Below, piece after piece: positions 26,614 through 34,912 of a DNA stretch of 64,000 nt. The notes below the pieces were generated by a model. That model saw nothing but the letters and a program-made list of their open reading frames with translations, was not told the DNA's origin and did no database searches. This stretch comes from Actinomycetes bacterium (GTDB lineage Bacteria > Actinomycetota > Actinomycetes > Mycobacteriales > Mycobacteriaceae): NCBI GenBank assembly GCA_023432405.1, contig JAEYUQ010000003.1, forward strand, positions 62,001 to 126,000, given 5' to 3'. Position 1 is the stretch's first letter. The number at the start of each line of letters is the position of its first letter. A program made the position numbers and the translations under genes.

Positions 26614-26869
26614 TTATCCACAGGCTGTCAATAAGACTGTTGCTCGTGTTACTTAAGTGACTCGTGTAACTTTTCACAGTTTTGTCCACAGCCTGTGGAT
26701 AACTCTATCTACAGGTTTTGCGGGACTCTTTATTTTCCAAGAAAACCTATGTGAACAGCAATGTTCTAGAACCTAGACGCTCATCTTTTCGGAAATCACA
26801 CAGATGTAGTTATCCACAGCTGTTCATAACCCTGTTAATAACTACGGTGCCAATAAAAACTGTGGATAG
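26614..26869. other. Cluster of DnaA boxes outside oriC
   Basis: The 308-base gap between crgA and the rhomboid gene contains three perfect DnaA boxes (TTATCCACA or its complement at 26614-26622, 26694-26702 and 26810-26818). It also has two single-mismatch boxes (TTGTCCACA at 26682-26690; TGTGGATAG at 26861-26869). The pair at 26682 and 26694 forms a head-to-head dyad. The stretch between is AT-rich. This lies ~26 kb from dnaA and may titrate or load DnaA. Confidence 0.6.
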
Positions 26870-26897
26870 ACTCCCCTCCCCGTCCCCGTCCCAGGCG

Positions 26898-27512
26898 TTA
26901 GGACATCCAGAAGAACACACCAAGTGCCACGATGATAGCCCCCACTGCGTAGCCAATCACGCGCACTGAAGGCTTCTTCGATAGGAAGAAGGGCGTGAGA
27001 ACGAGTCCCATAGCCAGCCCACCGAGATGCCCAGACACCGACACTCCCGACGTCATGAAGGTATAAATCAGATTGGCGCCCAACAACGCTAAGGGAGTGG
27101 AAAGGTTAGCGTGCTGCCTGAAAGATAGTGCGGTGTAAATGACCATCATTCCAAAGAGCGCCCCAGAAGCACCGCCTGTGGGTGAAAATGGATCACAATA
27201 CAACACCGCCAGAGAACCACCCAGCCCACACAGCAGGAAGATAACCAAGAGCTCCCAGGAGTCAGTGGCAGACTCTATAATGCCGCCCAGGAAATACAGC
27301 ATCAGCCCATTGAGAAGCAAGTGTGGCAAACTCAGATGAACTACAGTGCTGCTGAGTAGACGCACATAGTTCCACCCGCCTGCGGCAACATCTGGACCAT
27401 ACAACAAGGTGAGATCACCCAGTGTGGAATTAGCAGTGGACATGATGCTCCCGGAATCCACTGCCATCATCAGCCACAGAATAGCCATCACTCCCAGGAG
27501 CACCCAGGTCAT
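26898..27512 (-). CDS. Rhomboid family intramembrane serine protease
   Basis: 204 residues with six membrane helices. The rhomboid catalytic dyad is visible: Ser116 in GGASGALFG and His162 in SVSGHLGGLAMG. The helix-2 HLSLPHLLLNG motif supplies the oxyanion-site Asn. Such proteases cut single-pass membrane proteins; the substrate is unknown. The ATG at 27512 begins almost at the first helix. It is overlapped by the stop of a ten-codon upstream frame that has the better ribosome site, so translation may be coupled. Confidence 0.88.
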   Translation of the reverse strand: MTWVLLGVMAILWLMMAVDSGSIMSTANSTLGDLTLLYGPDVAAGGWNYVRLLSSTVVHLSLPHLLLNGLMLYFLGGIIESATDSWELLVIFLLCGLGGSLAVLYCDPFSPTGGASGALFGMMVIYTALSFRQHANLSTPLALLGANLIYTFMTSGVSVSGHLGGLAMGLVLTPFFLSKKPSVRVIGYAVGAIIVALGVFFWMS

Positions 27513-27541
27513 CGGCCACCGGGAAAAGTCTGTGCGGTCAT
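27509..27541 (-). CDS. Ten-codon upstream reading frame overlapping the rhomboid start
   Basis: ATG at 27541 preceded by GAGGAGGACG encodes MTAQTFPGGR and ends in TGA at 27509-27511, overlapping the rhomboid ATG (CGATGA). The rhomboid ATG itself has no good ribosome site. This looks like a coupling leader. Alternatively a one-base shift has separated a longer rhomboid N-terminus. Confidence 0.35.
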   Translation of the reverse strand: MTAQTFPGGR

Positions 27542-27614
27542 CACTTCGTCCTCCTCTCGATATTCAGCAAGCCAGACCACCCCGTGACAGCTGCCCGTTG
27601 TACCCACCGCGCAC

Positions 27615-27663
27615 AAAGCGCTAGACCAATGGGAACATCATGTTCCATTTGACCTAGCGCTTT
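27615..27663. terminator. Long hairpin with nested palindrome
   Basis: A perfect 10-bp stem AAAGCGCTAG / CTAGCGCTTT (27615-27624 and 27654-27663) encloses a second palindrome, GGAACAT-C-ATGTTCC, with AATG/CATT extending it. It lies downstream of ppiA and upstream of the rhomboid gene on the same strand. It may be a ppiA terminator, although no T-run follows, or a regulator site. Confidence 0.4.
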
Positions 27664-27739
27664 ACGGTCTGAGCCCACCGTCCGGGATCCACTATCCAGT
27701 GCGAATGTCTCACCTGGATGCATCCAGAATGTCTACTCT

Positions 27740-28264
27740 TTAGCGGGCAATCTCAATAGATTCAATAACCACCGGATCCACTGGACGGTCACGGCGATCC
27801 GTGCGCACCCGCGCAATCTCCAGCACAACTTTCTGGGAGGCTTCATCTGTCACCTCACCAAAAATGGTGTGATGGTTGTTGAGATGAGGCGTGGGCACAA
27901 CAGTGATGAAGAACTGAGAGCCGTTCGTCCCGGGACCAGCATTGGCCATAGCCAGCAGGAACGGCCGGTCAAACTGCAACTCAGGGTGGAACTCGTCAGC
28001 AAATTGATAACCTGGGCCGCCCATCCCGGTTCCGGTGGGATCCCCACCCTGGATCATGAATCCATCAATAATCCGGTGGAAAATAGCGCCGTCGTAAAAG
28101 GGACCCGAAGCCTCACCCTTAGCATTCTTTTGGGAATACTCCTTTGTTCCCTCAGCCAACCCGATGAAGTTTTCCACCGTCACAGGAGCATGGTTTCCGA
28201 ACAGTTCTATAACAATGTCACCGTGGTTGGTGTGCATTGTTGCCGTTGCAGTCTTTTGCGTCAT
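27740..28264 (-). CDS. ppiA: Cyclophilin-type peptidyl-prolyl cis-trans isomerase
   Basis: 174 residues from the ATG at 28264 (MTQKTATATMHTNHGDI, as in relatives); an in-frame ATG at 28273 adds three residues. Cyclophilin motifs are in order: FHRIIDGFMIQGGDPTGTGMGGPGYQFADE, LLAMANAGPGTNGSQFFIT and HTIFGEV, including the catalytic Arg of FHRI. There is no signal peptide, so it acts in the cytoplasm, assisting proline isomerisation during folding. PpiA is a usual member of this origin-proximal region in corynebacteria. Confidence 0.93.
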   Translation of the reverse strand: MTQKTATATMHTNHGDIVIELFGNHAPVTVENFIGLAEGTKEYSQKNAKGEASGPFYDGAIFHRIIDGFMIQGGDPTGTGMGGPGYQFADEFHPELQFDRPFLLAMANAGPGTNGSQFFITVVPTPHLNNHHTIFGEVTDEASQKVVLEIARVRTDRRDRPVDPVVIESIEIAR

Positions 28265-28324
28265 GCAGACCATACTAGTCTGTAGACTATATATTCTTCA
28301 CGATCCCACGATACGGAGGACACG

Positions 28325-29458
28325 ATGAACCCCACTCTTCTCAAAGCCTCATTCAAAGCAGCGCGGAAAGGCTTTGAAAAGTTCCGCGATTATTCCGCCC
28401 AGAAAGCCGATGAAGCCTATGACGTCATCGCTGAAGCTGCGGAAGCCATCAAAAACAAAGACGCTGATGAATTACTTGAGGACGTCCGCCGGGAGGCTGG
28501 CGAATTTACGAAGGTTGCAAAAGAGCGGCTTGGAGATGCTATTTCCACTGCTAGCGACAAGGCAAATGATTTTGCAGATGCTGTGAAGTCTGGGGAAGCC
28601 AAGGAGAAAATCTCCAAGGTTGCCTCTGACACTCGCTCCACACTTTACGACGCCGCTTCTGAAGCGGGTGCAAAGATTTCTGCGGTTGCATCCGATGCGA
28701 GCAGCAAGGTCTCCAGTGCAGCTACAGACGCGAGCAAAACAGTGACTGATTTTGCGGAAGATACCACCAAGGACGTCAAGAAGGCTGCTAAGACGGGCTC
28801 CAAGCGTGCGGAGAAGAAAGCCAAGAAGCTTTCCGCAAAGGCTGAAAAAGCTGGTAAGAAGACCTCAAAGAAGCTCGGAAAAGCACAGGACAAGCTGTCC
28901 AAGAAGGCTGATAAGGCAGCATCTCAGCTTCAGGGCAAGGCACGTAAGGTAAGCAAGAAAGCTGAGAAGAAGCTTGCTAAGCAGCAGGCTTCCAAGGGCA
29001 AGGGTGGCACCACGTTCCTTACGGTTCTGGGAGTGCTGGCTGCGATTATTAGCGTTGCAGCGTATTGGTTGAAGAATCGGACATCTCAGGCAGTAGACCC
29101 CGGGCAGGAGCCGCCTAAGGTTGAGGATTTCAAAGCTAAAGCACAGGAAGCGCAGGCCTCCGTGGAGAAGAAAGCTCACGAGGTAGCCGACGCTGTTAAG
29201 GATAAGGCGGAGGAAATCAAGGACAAGGCTCCTGAGGTTGCCGAGGAAGTCAAGGACAAAGCAGCAGAGGCTAAGAATAAGGCCACTGAGGCTGTTGACG
29301 AGGCCAAAGACAAAGCATCTCAGATCGCCAAAGACACCAAGGCCAAGGCCTCGGAAGTAACTGACGAGGCTAAAGACAAAGCCTCTGACCTTGCAGATGC
29401 AGCAAAAGACAAGACCGAAGAGGTAAAAGAGGAAGCGGAGAAGAAGCTGGAGAACTAG
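28325..29458 (+). CDS. Lys/Ala-rich helical membrane protein, HBHA- or LEA-like
   Basis: 377 residues in three parts. Residues 1-~150 are amphipathic helices rich in Ala, Asp, Ser and Lys. Residues ~150-225 are a very basic Lys/Ala stretch like histone H1 or heparin-binding haemagglutinin tails. One membrane helix (TTFLTVLGVLAAIISVAAYWL, ~230-250) is followed by ~120 residues of degenerate 11-residue repeats of the AxEVKDKAxEA type, as in LEA proteins. A clear GGAGGACACG precedes the ATG. It may bind wall polymers, DNA or membranes; function is not known. A strong terminator follows. Confidence 0.7.
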   Translation: MNPTLLKASFKAARKGFEKFRDYSAQKADEAYDVIAEAAEAIKNKDADELLEDVRREAGEFTKVAKERLGDAISTASDKANDFADAVKSGEAKEKISKVASDTRSTLYDAASEAGAKISAVASDASSKVSSAATDASKTVTDFAEDTTKDVKKAAKTGSKRAEKKAKKLSAKAEKAGKKTSKKLGKAQDKLSKKADKAASQLQGKARKVSKKAEKKLAKQQASKGKGGTTFLTVLGVLAAIISVAAYWLKNRTSQAVDPGQEPPKVEDFKAKAQEAQASVEKKAHEVADAVKDKAEEIKDKAPEVAEEVKDKAAEAKNKATEAVDEAKDKASQIAKDTKAKASEVTDEAKDKASDLADAAKDKTEEVKEEAEKKLEN

Positions 29459-29780
29459 TCTTCTCAGGAATCGAACTCTTCCGCCCAGAAGAGGAATCCT
29501 CAGCAAGGTTCCACTACATAAGCGCCTAGGAGATAAATGTCTCCTGGGTACGCACCTAGTCCCTAGGTAACACGGGCTCGCAAGTGCCACTCACGGATTT
29601 ACTGCAATCCTCCAGTTTCCGTGAGCGGCACTTTTTGTCCGTGAAGTGTTTAATCTGCTCAGCTGAACCTTAGTCTCCCAGGTCTTACAACTCTCAGCGC
29701 ACAAAGCCCCCGATATCTTGAGGCGACGATTTCTCCGTGGCTCGATAATCCACACTCCTACCCCACAAGAGTCAGTCCTC
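29459..29780. other. Intergenic region between convergent genes
   Basis: 322 bases between the Lys/Ala-rich gene and the DUF4143 gene. Apart from the terminator at 29582-29636 and a small CCTAGG-rich stretch of short dyads at 29524-29572, I see no gene or RNA. Confidence 0.5.
29582..29636 (+). terminator. Rho-independent terminator
   Basis: Stem AAGTGCC-A-CTCACGGA pairs with TCCGTGAG-C-GGCACTT around a ~20-base loop, with one internal mismatch. A run of five T ends it at 29636. It follows the Lys/Ala-rich protein gene by about 120 bases. Confidence 0.75.
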
Positions 29781-31067
29781 TTATCCCAAAAGAGCCAAAG
29801 GCACTACAGCGACACCATCATTTCTGCGAAATGCTGTTTGACCTGTAGTAATGATGATTTTATCTCTGAGACGGTCACCTACTTCATTACCAAGCCAGTG
29901 CAGATGACGCACATCCGCGTCATTTATTACTGTCGCCAGCTTTACTTCGAAGGCTAAAAGCGCACCATCGTAGCGCTCCAACAGTAAATCGACTTCGTGG
30001 TCACCTCCCCTAGTCCTCAGATGATATGTTTCAGCTTCACAAACCTGACCGGCAGCACGAACCGTCATGGTGGCTAGGGACTCAAAGAGGCGCCCGAACA
30101 TTTCACCCGTTCCTTTAGCGCCACTCATCAAGGTATCTGGGGTAATTCCGAGAACGGTGGCGCTCAAAGCAGGATCACACAATTGATGCTTCGGACTGCT
30201 AGTGAGTCTCTTCAAGGGGTTCATAACGGGTAGCCAAGGCGAGACTGGATCCAGGATTCGCACCTGCTCTAGAAGATCCCTATAAACACTGGTGGTGGCG
30301 CGCGCAGGTTTGTCATCTTCACCCACGGTTGCTGCGTTGAGGATACTGGAATAACTGGCGGTAGTGGATATAGCCGCTGCGTAGGCTGATAACCATGCTC
30401 TCAAGGTTCCAAAACTGCGAATCGCACGACCTTGTGAAACAATATCCCGATCAATAATGCGGTCTACATAATTACGTAGACTTTGGCGTCGTATGCGGGG
30501 AGATTGGCGGTGAATCGCCGGAAATCCCGAGGCACAGATCTCAGTTGCGTAATCGCTAAGAGAAAAGTCAGTGACGCCGGTTATCTGGGCGGTGCCTTCA
30601 AAAAGATCCTTTATGAACACCGTAGGAGAACTGTTTTCTCGTTCTGAGAGACTCATAGGACGCAATCTCAATGAGGCGATTCTTCCTGCACCACTGTGTG
30701 TGTCCACTCCCTTCCTGGGAGTCGCGCTACCAGTGAAGATGTAGGTTCGATGAGTACCTTGATCCACAGTACGGCGAACAGCATCCCACACTGACGGATA
30801 GAGTTGCCATTCGTCTATGCAGAGACTCTGAGCCTGGTGGAGCTGATTCGACATATCATTTTCCACAAGTTGAAGCTGACTCGGATTGTCCAAACTCAGG
30901 GTTTTATCCACCCGGCGAACAGCGGTACAGGTCTTTCCACAACCCTTCGGACCATCAATAGCTAAGGCCCGTAGTTCAGGCAGTAGCTGGTCAAGCTCCT
31001 CATCAATGTAACGCTCCAAATAAAAGCCGGACTCTGTATCATCTGAGGCTGCTTTCTTGTTCAGCAT
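29781..31067 (-). CDS. AAA ATPase with DUF4143 domain
   Basis: 428 residues. Walker A (DGPKGCGKTCTA) is near residue 40 and Walker B-like SLCIDEWQLYP near 83, then a sensor-like TYIFTGSATP. The C-terminal DUF4143 domain has the restriction-endonuclease-like core DHEVDLLLERYDGALLAFEVKLA (Asp...Glu-x-Lys) near residues 355-380. This family is common in bacteria and archaea, often mobile, with no settled role; nucleic-acid processing is plausible from the fold. Four 23-bp-spaced iterons lie directly upstream of the ATG, implying autoregulation or DNA targeting. It is convergent with the Lys/Ala-rich gene. Confidence 0.85.
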   Translation of the reverse strand: MLNKKAASDDTESGFYLERYIDEELDQLLPELRALAIDGPKGCGKTCTAVRRVDKTLSLDNPSQLQLVENDMSNQLHQAQSLCIDEWQLYPSVWDAVRRTVDQGTHRTYIFTGSATPRKGVDTHSGAGRIASLRLRPMSLSERENSSPTVFIKDLFEGTAQITGVTDFSLSDYATEICASGFPAIHRQSPRIRRQSLRNYVDRIIDRDIVSQGRAIRSFGTLRAWLSAYAAAISTTASYSSILNAATVGEDDKPARATTSVYRDLLEQVRILDPVSPWLPVMNPLKRLTSSPKHQLCDPALSATVLGITPDTLMSGAKGTGEMFGRLFESLATMTVRAAGQVCEAETYHLRTRGGDHEVDLLLERYDGALLAFEVKLATVINDADVRHLHWLGNEVGDRLRDKIIITTGQTAFRRNDGVAVVPLALLG

Positions 31068-31083
31068 TGCGTCTCCTATTAGT

Positions 31084-31162
31084 CAATCTGCCAGGTGTGA
31101 ACTAGACAATCTGCCATCATTCTATTAGTCAATCTGCCAGGTGTGAACTAGACAATCTGCCA
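31084..31162. repeat. Four iterons with exact 23-bp period
   Basis: CAATCTGCCA occurs at 31084-31093, 31107-31116, 31130-31139 and 31153-31162, each 23 bp from the last. Preceding bases alternate TTAGT and CTAGA, so a 41-bp segment (31076-31116) is repeated exactly at 31122-31162. The array sits 17-95 bases upstream of the DUF4143 ATPase start, where it would cover the promoter. Confidence 0.85.
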
Positions 31163-31365
31163 AACCATCACGCACCCGAACTCCACCTCATCTCCTTGGG
31201 ATATAGCCGGCACTTGTGCAGTGACTATGGCATCTCCGAAAGACTGCGGGGCGTCGTCAAGGCAAATGTGGAGCCAAATCCTGCTCTGAGAAGTTCTGGT
31301 ACGGTCGGTGGAGAAGCGGTTCATAATAAAAACCGCATATATCACCACAAAAGTAAAGGAGAATA

Positions 31366-32622
31366 ATGGCCAACAAGAAAACGATCCTCGGAGCAACGGT
31401 TGTTGCTGTTGGGCTTACGATGGCGTCGTGTTCTTCGGCAGATAATAGCGGGGACAATAATAGCGAAAACGTAGCCAAAGAAACGGAGACTGTTGTGGTC
31501 ACTTCACCTAGCACAACAACTGTTAACTCAGCTGAGGAAACTGAACACCTCGCTATAGATGAGAGTTCCGTAGGAAAGATCCTTAAGAAAGAAACCCTCA
31601 AGACCGAAGAAATCATTTCGGCTCCTAACGGATCAGAGACCTTGAAGGTCACTTATGGTTCCAGAAACGCAGCCGGTGATCCCATTGCAGTCACCGGACT
31701 TGTGACCTTGCCCAAAGGTGAGGCTCCTGAAGGCGGCTGGCCTGTTCTCAGCTGGGCTCATGGCACCACTGGTCTTGCAGCAAAGTGCGCACCTTCAACG
31801 GCTATTAACACCCACCCCGATGAAGAAGCTCTCACTTTGGTGGCTCAGAATTACCTCCAGGTGTGGCTCGACAAGGGCTTTGCAGTTATCCAGACCGATT
31901 ATGAAGGTCTAGGAACTACCGGACACGGTACTTATATGGATCGTCATTCCTTGGCGAACGCCGTCAATGAGATGGTGCTTGCCACAAGGGACGAGTTCAA
32001 GTTCAACAAGAAGTGGTACAACACCGGCTGGAGCCAGGGCGGATTTGCTGCTGTTTCCGCTGCTTCCGCCGAGGACGTTCCTGAGGGACTCGTTAAAACC
32101 CTTGCCATTGCCCCTGGTGATACGCAGGTTCCTTCAACTGACATGGATGCTGATACCGCTCGGGCAGGTATCTCCGACATTGATGAAGCAAACCTCGCCT
32201 ATGCTGCCTACAGCATTCAGGGAGCTGCCAACTTCAATCCCAAGGTTAAACCTGAAGAGTTCCTCAATGATAAGGGAATGCAGGTCATGGATCTGGCCTC
32301 TAACGAGTGCTTGACCACCTTCAAGGAAACTAACACTATTCCTGGTAAGGACATTCTCAAGGATGATCCCAAGATTCAGCCCCTTCTTGAGCACCTTCAG
32401 TCGAACTCCATGATGAGTATGCACCCCTCAACGCCGGTGGTGATTTTCATCAGCAAGGACGATGACATCATTAATTATGACCAGATCAGCAGCTCCGCTA
32501 AGAAGCTCTCGGAAAATGACGGCACTGATGTGAAGATCGAAGTTCGCACTGGCGAGAAGCACCGTGACATGGTTCGCCGTGCCATTGAGGATCAGACACC
32601 TTACGTCCCTGAGCTCCAGTAA
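31366..32622 (+). CDS. Secreted lipase-like alpha/beta-hydrolase lipoprotein
   Basis: 418 residues. The signal peptide has a lipobox-like TMASC (Cys near residue 22), followed by a Ser/Asn/Glu-rich linker and an alpha/beta-hydrolase of the secretory-lipase (LIP) type. The segment LSWAHGTTGLAAKCAPS forms the oxyanion region, the nucleophile Ser is in NTGWSQGGFAA, and Asp and His candidates are in ISKDDDIINYDQI and TGEKHRDMVRR. It probably hydrolyses esters or lipids at the cell surface. AAAGGAG precedes the ATG. Monocistronic; divergent from the DUF4143 gene, sharing the iteron-bearing intergenic region. Confidence 0.85.
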   Translation: MANKKTILGATVVAVGLTMASCSSADNSGDNNSENVAKETETVVVTSPSTTTVNSAEETEHLAIDESSVGKILKKETLKTEEIISAPNGSETLKVTYGSRNAAGDPIAVTGLVTLPKGEAPEGGWPVLSWAHGTTGLAAKCAPSTAINTHPDEEALTLVAQNYLQVWLDKGFAVIQTDYEGLGTTGHGTYMDRHSLANAVNEMVLATRDEFKFNKKWYNTGWSQGGFAAVSAASAEDVPEGLVKTLAIAPGDTQVPSTDMDADTARAGISDIDEANLAYAAYSIQGAANFNPKVKPEEFLNDKGMQVMDLASNECLTTFKETNTIPGKDILKDDPKIQPLLEHLQSNSMMSMHPSTPVVIFISKDDDIINYDQISSSAKKLSENDGTDVKIEVRTGEKHRDMVRRAIEDQTPYVPELQ

Positions 32623-32849
32623 TAAGCTGGATTACACTACAAGCTCAGCTCGGATTATGGTACAAGCGCTTACTTCGGTACAAGCTCCTTATCCTCTAGC
32701 CTGAAGCTAAAGGTGCAGCGATCCACAACGTGCCCCTCCACGGGGTGCAACACTGTCTTCCCCACATCCTGCGGACTCTCATTACACTGAAAGTATCCAT
32801 AAGAGATGGTTTATCTTCATGAGGGGTAACTGAAAAGGAATGACATCTA

Positions 32850-34265
32850 ATGATGACTGAATACGAATCCGGAGACTCCGCTCACCAATCAGCAAAGGTG
32901 GAAATAATTACGGATCGGGAAGTTCCCCTGGGCGGACCTCGTGCCATGACGGTGCATCGCACCCTCCCCCAGCGCCAGCGTTCCACCATCGGTGCTTGGT
33001 GTTTCGTTGATCATTACGGGCCAGATGATGTCTCAGTGACCGGCGGAATGGATGTTGCTCCACACCCTCACACCGGACTGCAAACCGCCTCCTGGCTTTT
33101 CACCGGAGAGATCACCCACCATGACTCGGCCGATAACCACGCCGTCGTCAAGCCAGGGGAGCTCAACCTGATGACGGCCGGGTATGGAATCTGCCACTCT
33201 GAGGTATCCACCCAGGACACCACCGAGTTACACGGGGTACAGCTATGGATTGTTTTACCTGACGACGTCCGTCATACCCAACGCAATTTTGAACACTACC
33301 GGCCGGCACTGACCACCTTTGAGGGCGGATCGGCGCTGGTGTTCCTGGGTGACCTGCTGGGAGATTCCTCACCTGTGACAACCTATACCCCCTTGGTGGG
33401 AGCAGAGATTCGCCTGGATGCGGGAGCAGATCTAACTATGCCGGTGAACCCGGAGTTTGAGCATGGGCTTTTGGTGGATGAGGGCGAGGTGGAGCTTGAG
33501 GGGCTGACGGTTCAGCGGCATGAGCTGGCCTATACGGGCATTGGTGAGCAAGAGCTGCGGGTGCGGAACACCGGAGAGAGTGCAGCGCGCCTCCTGTTTA
33601 TTGGGGGTGAGCCATTCACCGAAGAATTTGTGATGTGGTGGAACTTCATTGCCCGCAGCAGCCAGGAGATTGCTGAGATGCGGGAGGAATGGCAGAACGA
33701 AGGTGAGCGTTTCGGTGCCGTCCACGGGTATATCGGTAAAGATCCTGCTGGCCTGAGCCGTCTGCCGGCGCCGCGTTTGCCTGGAGCGAAACTGCGTTCC
33801 CGTAAAAATCCCCCACCTGTCGCCCGCCCAGAGATGCGCATTGATAATCCACCGAAAGGAAACCAGATGACACAGAGTGCAGAGCACACCACCACCAGCA
33901 CAACACCATCGCAAGGTCTGAGTGATAAACAAGGCCGTGCTGTTGAGGTTGTGGAAGATACCCGCAGGAGCGCTTTTATCATCCGCTATAGAGATGAAGA
34001 GAAACCTGCAGGCCAATCTGCTTTTCTGGACGTCGATAAGGAAAGGATTTTCTACCACACCGAGGTGGGGGAAAACTATGAGGGCAGAGGGCTTGCCTCT
34101 ATCCTCATCGGTGAAGCAGTGCGCAACACTCAAGAGGCCGGTCAGGAGATTGTGGCCTTGTGCCCCTTCGTGAAGGGGTGGTTGGAAAAGCACGGCGAGG
34201 GTGTGCCCTGGCGTTTACCCACCATCGAGGATGTTCAGGCTCTCCAGAATGAGTTAGGAGCATGA
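32850..34265 (+). CDS. Pirin-like protein fused to a GNAT acetyltransferase
   Basis: 471 residues. Residues ~15-290 are a pirin bicupin: GPRAMTVHRTLPQRQRSTIGAWCFVDHYGP, metal-site HPHTGLQT and the HE-type GYGICHSEVS. A basic linker follows, then from residue ~340 a small GNAT domain of the YidJ/Gcn5-like kind (VGENYEGRGLASILIGEAV, FVKGWLEKH). The frame is uninterrupted, but an AAAGGA site and ATG at 33867 stand exactly at the domain border, so the acetyltransferase may also be made alone. Pirins act as redox-sensing or quercetinase-like proteins. The next gene overlaps by four bases. Confidence 0.85.
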   Translation: MMTEYESGDSAHQSAKVEIITDREVPLGGPRAMTVHRTLPQRQRSTIGAWCFVDHYGPDDVSVTGGMDVAPHPHTGLQTASWLFTGEITHHDSADNHAVVKPGELNLMTAGYGICHSEVSTQDTTELHGVQLWIVLPDDVRHTQRNFEHYRPALTTFEGGSALVFLGDLLGDSSPVTTYTPLVGAEIRLDAGADLTMPVNPEFEHGLLVDEGEVELEGLTVQRHELAYTGIGEQELRVRNTGESAARLLFIGGEPFTEEFVMWWNFIARSSQEIAEMREEWQNEGERFGAVHGYIGKDPAGLSRLPAPRLPGAKLRSRKNPPPVARPEMRIDNPPKGNQMTQSAEHTTTSTTPSQGLSDKQGRAVEVVEDTRRSAFIIRYRDEEKPAGQSAFLDVDKERIFYHTEVGENYEGRGLASILIGEAVRNTQEAGQEIVALCPFVKGWLEKHGEGVPWRLPTIEDVQALQNELGA

Positions 34266-34855
34266 GCACACCCACTACCCACTCCTCGGGAGCAAGTTCT
34301 CAAGGCACACCGGCTCAGGCTGCCTCTGGGAAGAAAGAGATTTCCTCAGTGGAGAAACCTTCCGCAAAGGAGACCGTCACCGTAGGTCAGGGACTCCCCT
34401 CTCATGGGCCTTACCTGGATAAGTTCTTCCCCGAGTTGTACCGCGCCATGCTTACCCCTGGGAAGATGCTGAAAGACATCTATCCGGATGTGGATCTGGA
34501 CCCCTCGCTGATTGAACTTCTCATGGTGCGCGTAAGCCAACTGAACCGCTGCGCCACCTGCCTGTCCGTTCATGTGCCTGAAGCCAGGAAAGCGGGGGTC
34601 TCCCAGCGGAAACTGGATATTCTCCCAGCGTGGCGGGAGGCAGGAGAGCTTTTCAGCACCGCAGAGCGGGCTGCCTTGGACTTGGCGGAAACTCTCACTC
34701 TGCTGCCGGAAGGTCAGCAAAACTCGCAGGCAGCAGTCACCGCCTGCCAAGTGTTTGCAGAAGAACAGGTGGCTGCCCTGGAATGGGCAATTATCCGTAT
34801 TAATGCTTTCAATCGGATCTCTATTGCTTCAGGGCACCCACCTCTGACGTACTAG
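34262..34855 (+). CDS. AhpD-like / carboxymuconolactone decarboxylase family protein
   Basis: 197 residues. A ~50-residue disordered Ser/Thr/Ala-rich N-terminus precedes a CMD-fold domain with LIELLMVRVSQLNRCATCLSVHVPEARKAGV. The CxxC within that helix (Cys-Ala-Thr-Cys...His) is the AhpD-type redox site, suggesting peroxide defence. It overlaps the pirin-GNAT gene by ATGA, so the two are cotranslated, which fits a shared redox function. A hairpin follows at 34870. Confidence 0.85.
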   Translation: MSTPTTHSSGASSQGTPAQAASGKKEISSVEKPSAKETVTVGQGLPSHGPYLDKFFPELYRAMLTPGKMLKDIYPDVDLDPSLIELLMVRVSQLNRCATCLSVHVPEARKAGVSQRKLDILPAWREAGELFSTAERAALDLAETLTLLPEGQQNSQAAVTACQVFAEEQVAALEWAIIRINAFNRISIASGHPPLTY

Positions 34856-34869
34856 CTGTGACGTGCAAA

Positions 34870-34912
34870 GGCACGCCGAGGAGTGCTACTAGTACTACTC
34901 CTCGGCTGTGCC
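34870..34912. terminator. Bidirectional hairpin between convergent genes
   Basis: GGCACGCCGAGGAGT pairs with ACTCCTCGGC-T-GTGCC (one bulged T), giving a 15-bp stem around a 12-base loop. It lies between the AhpD-like gene and the 3' end of the beta-helix gene, overlapping the latter's last codons. There is no T-run on either side. Confidence 0.5.

Noticed and set aside
31076..31162. Repeats upstream of the DUF4143 gene as a CRISPR array
   Set aside because: Spacing is a fixed 23 bp with near-identical intervening sequence, so there are no unique spacers, and no cas gene is present.
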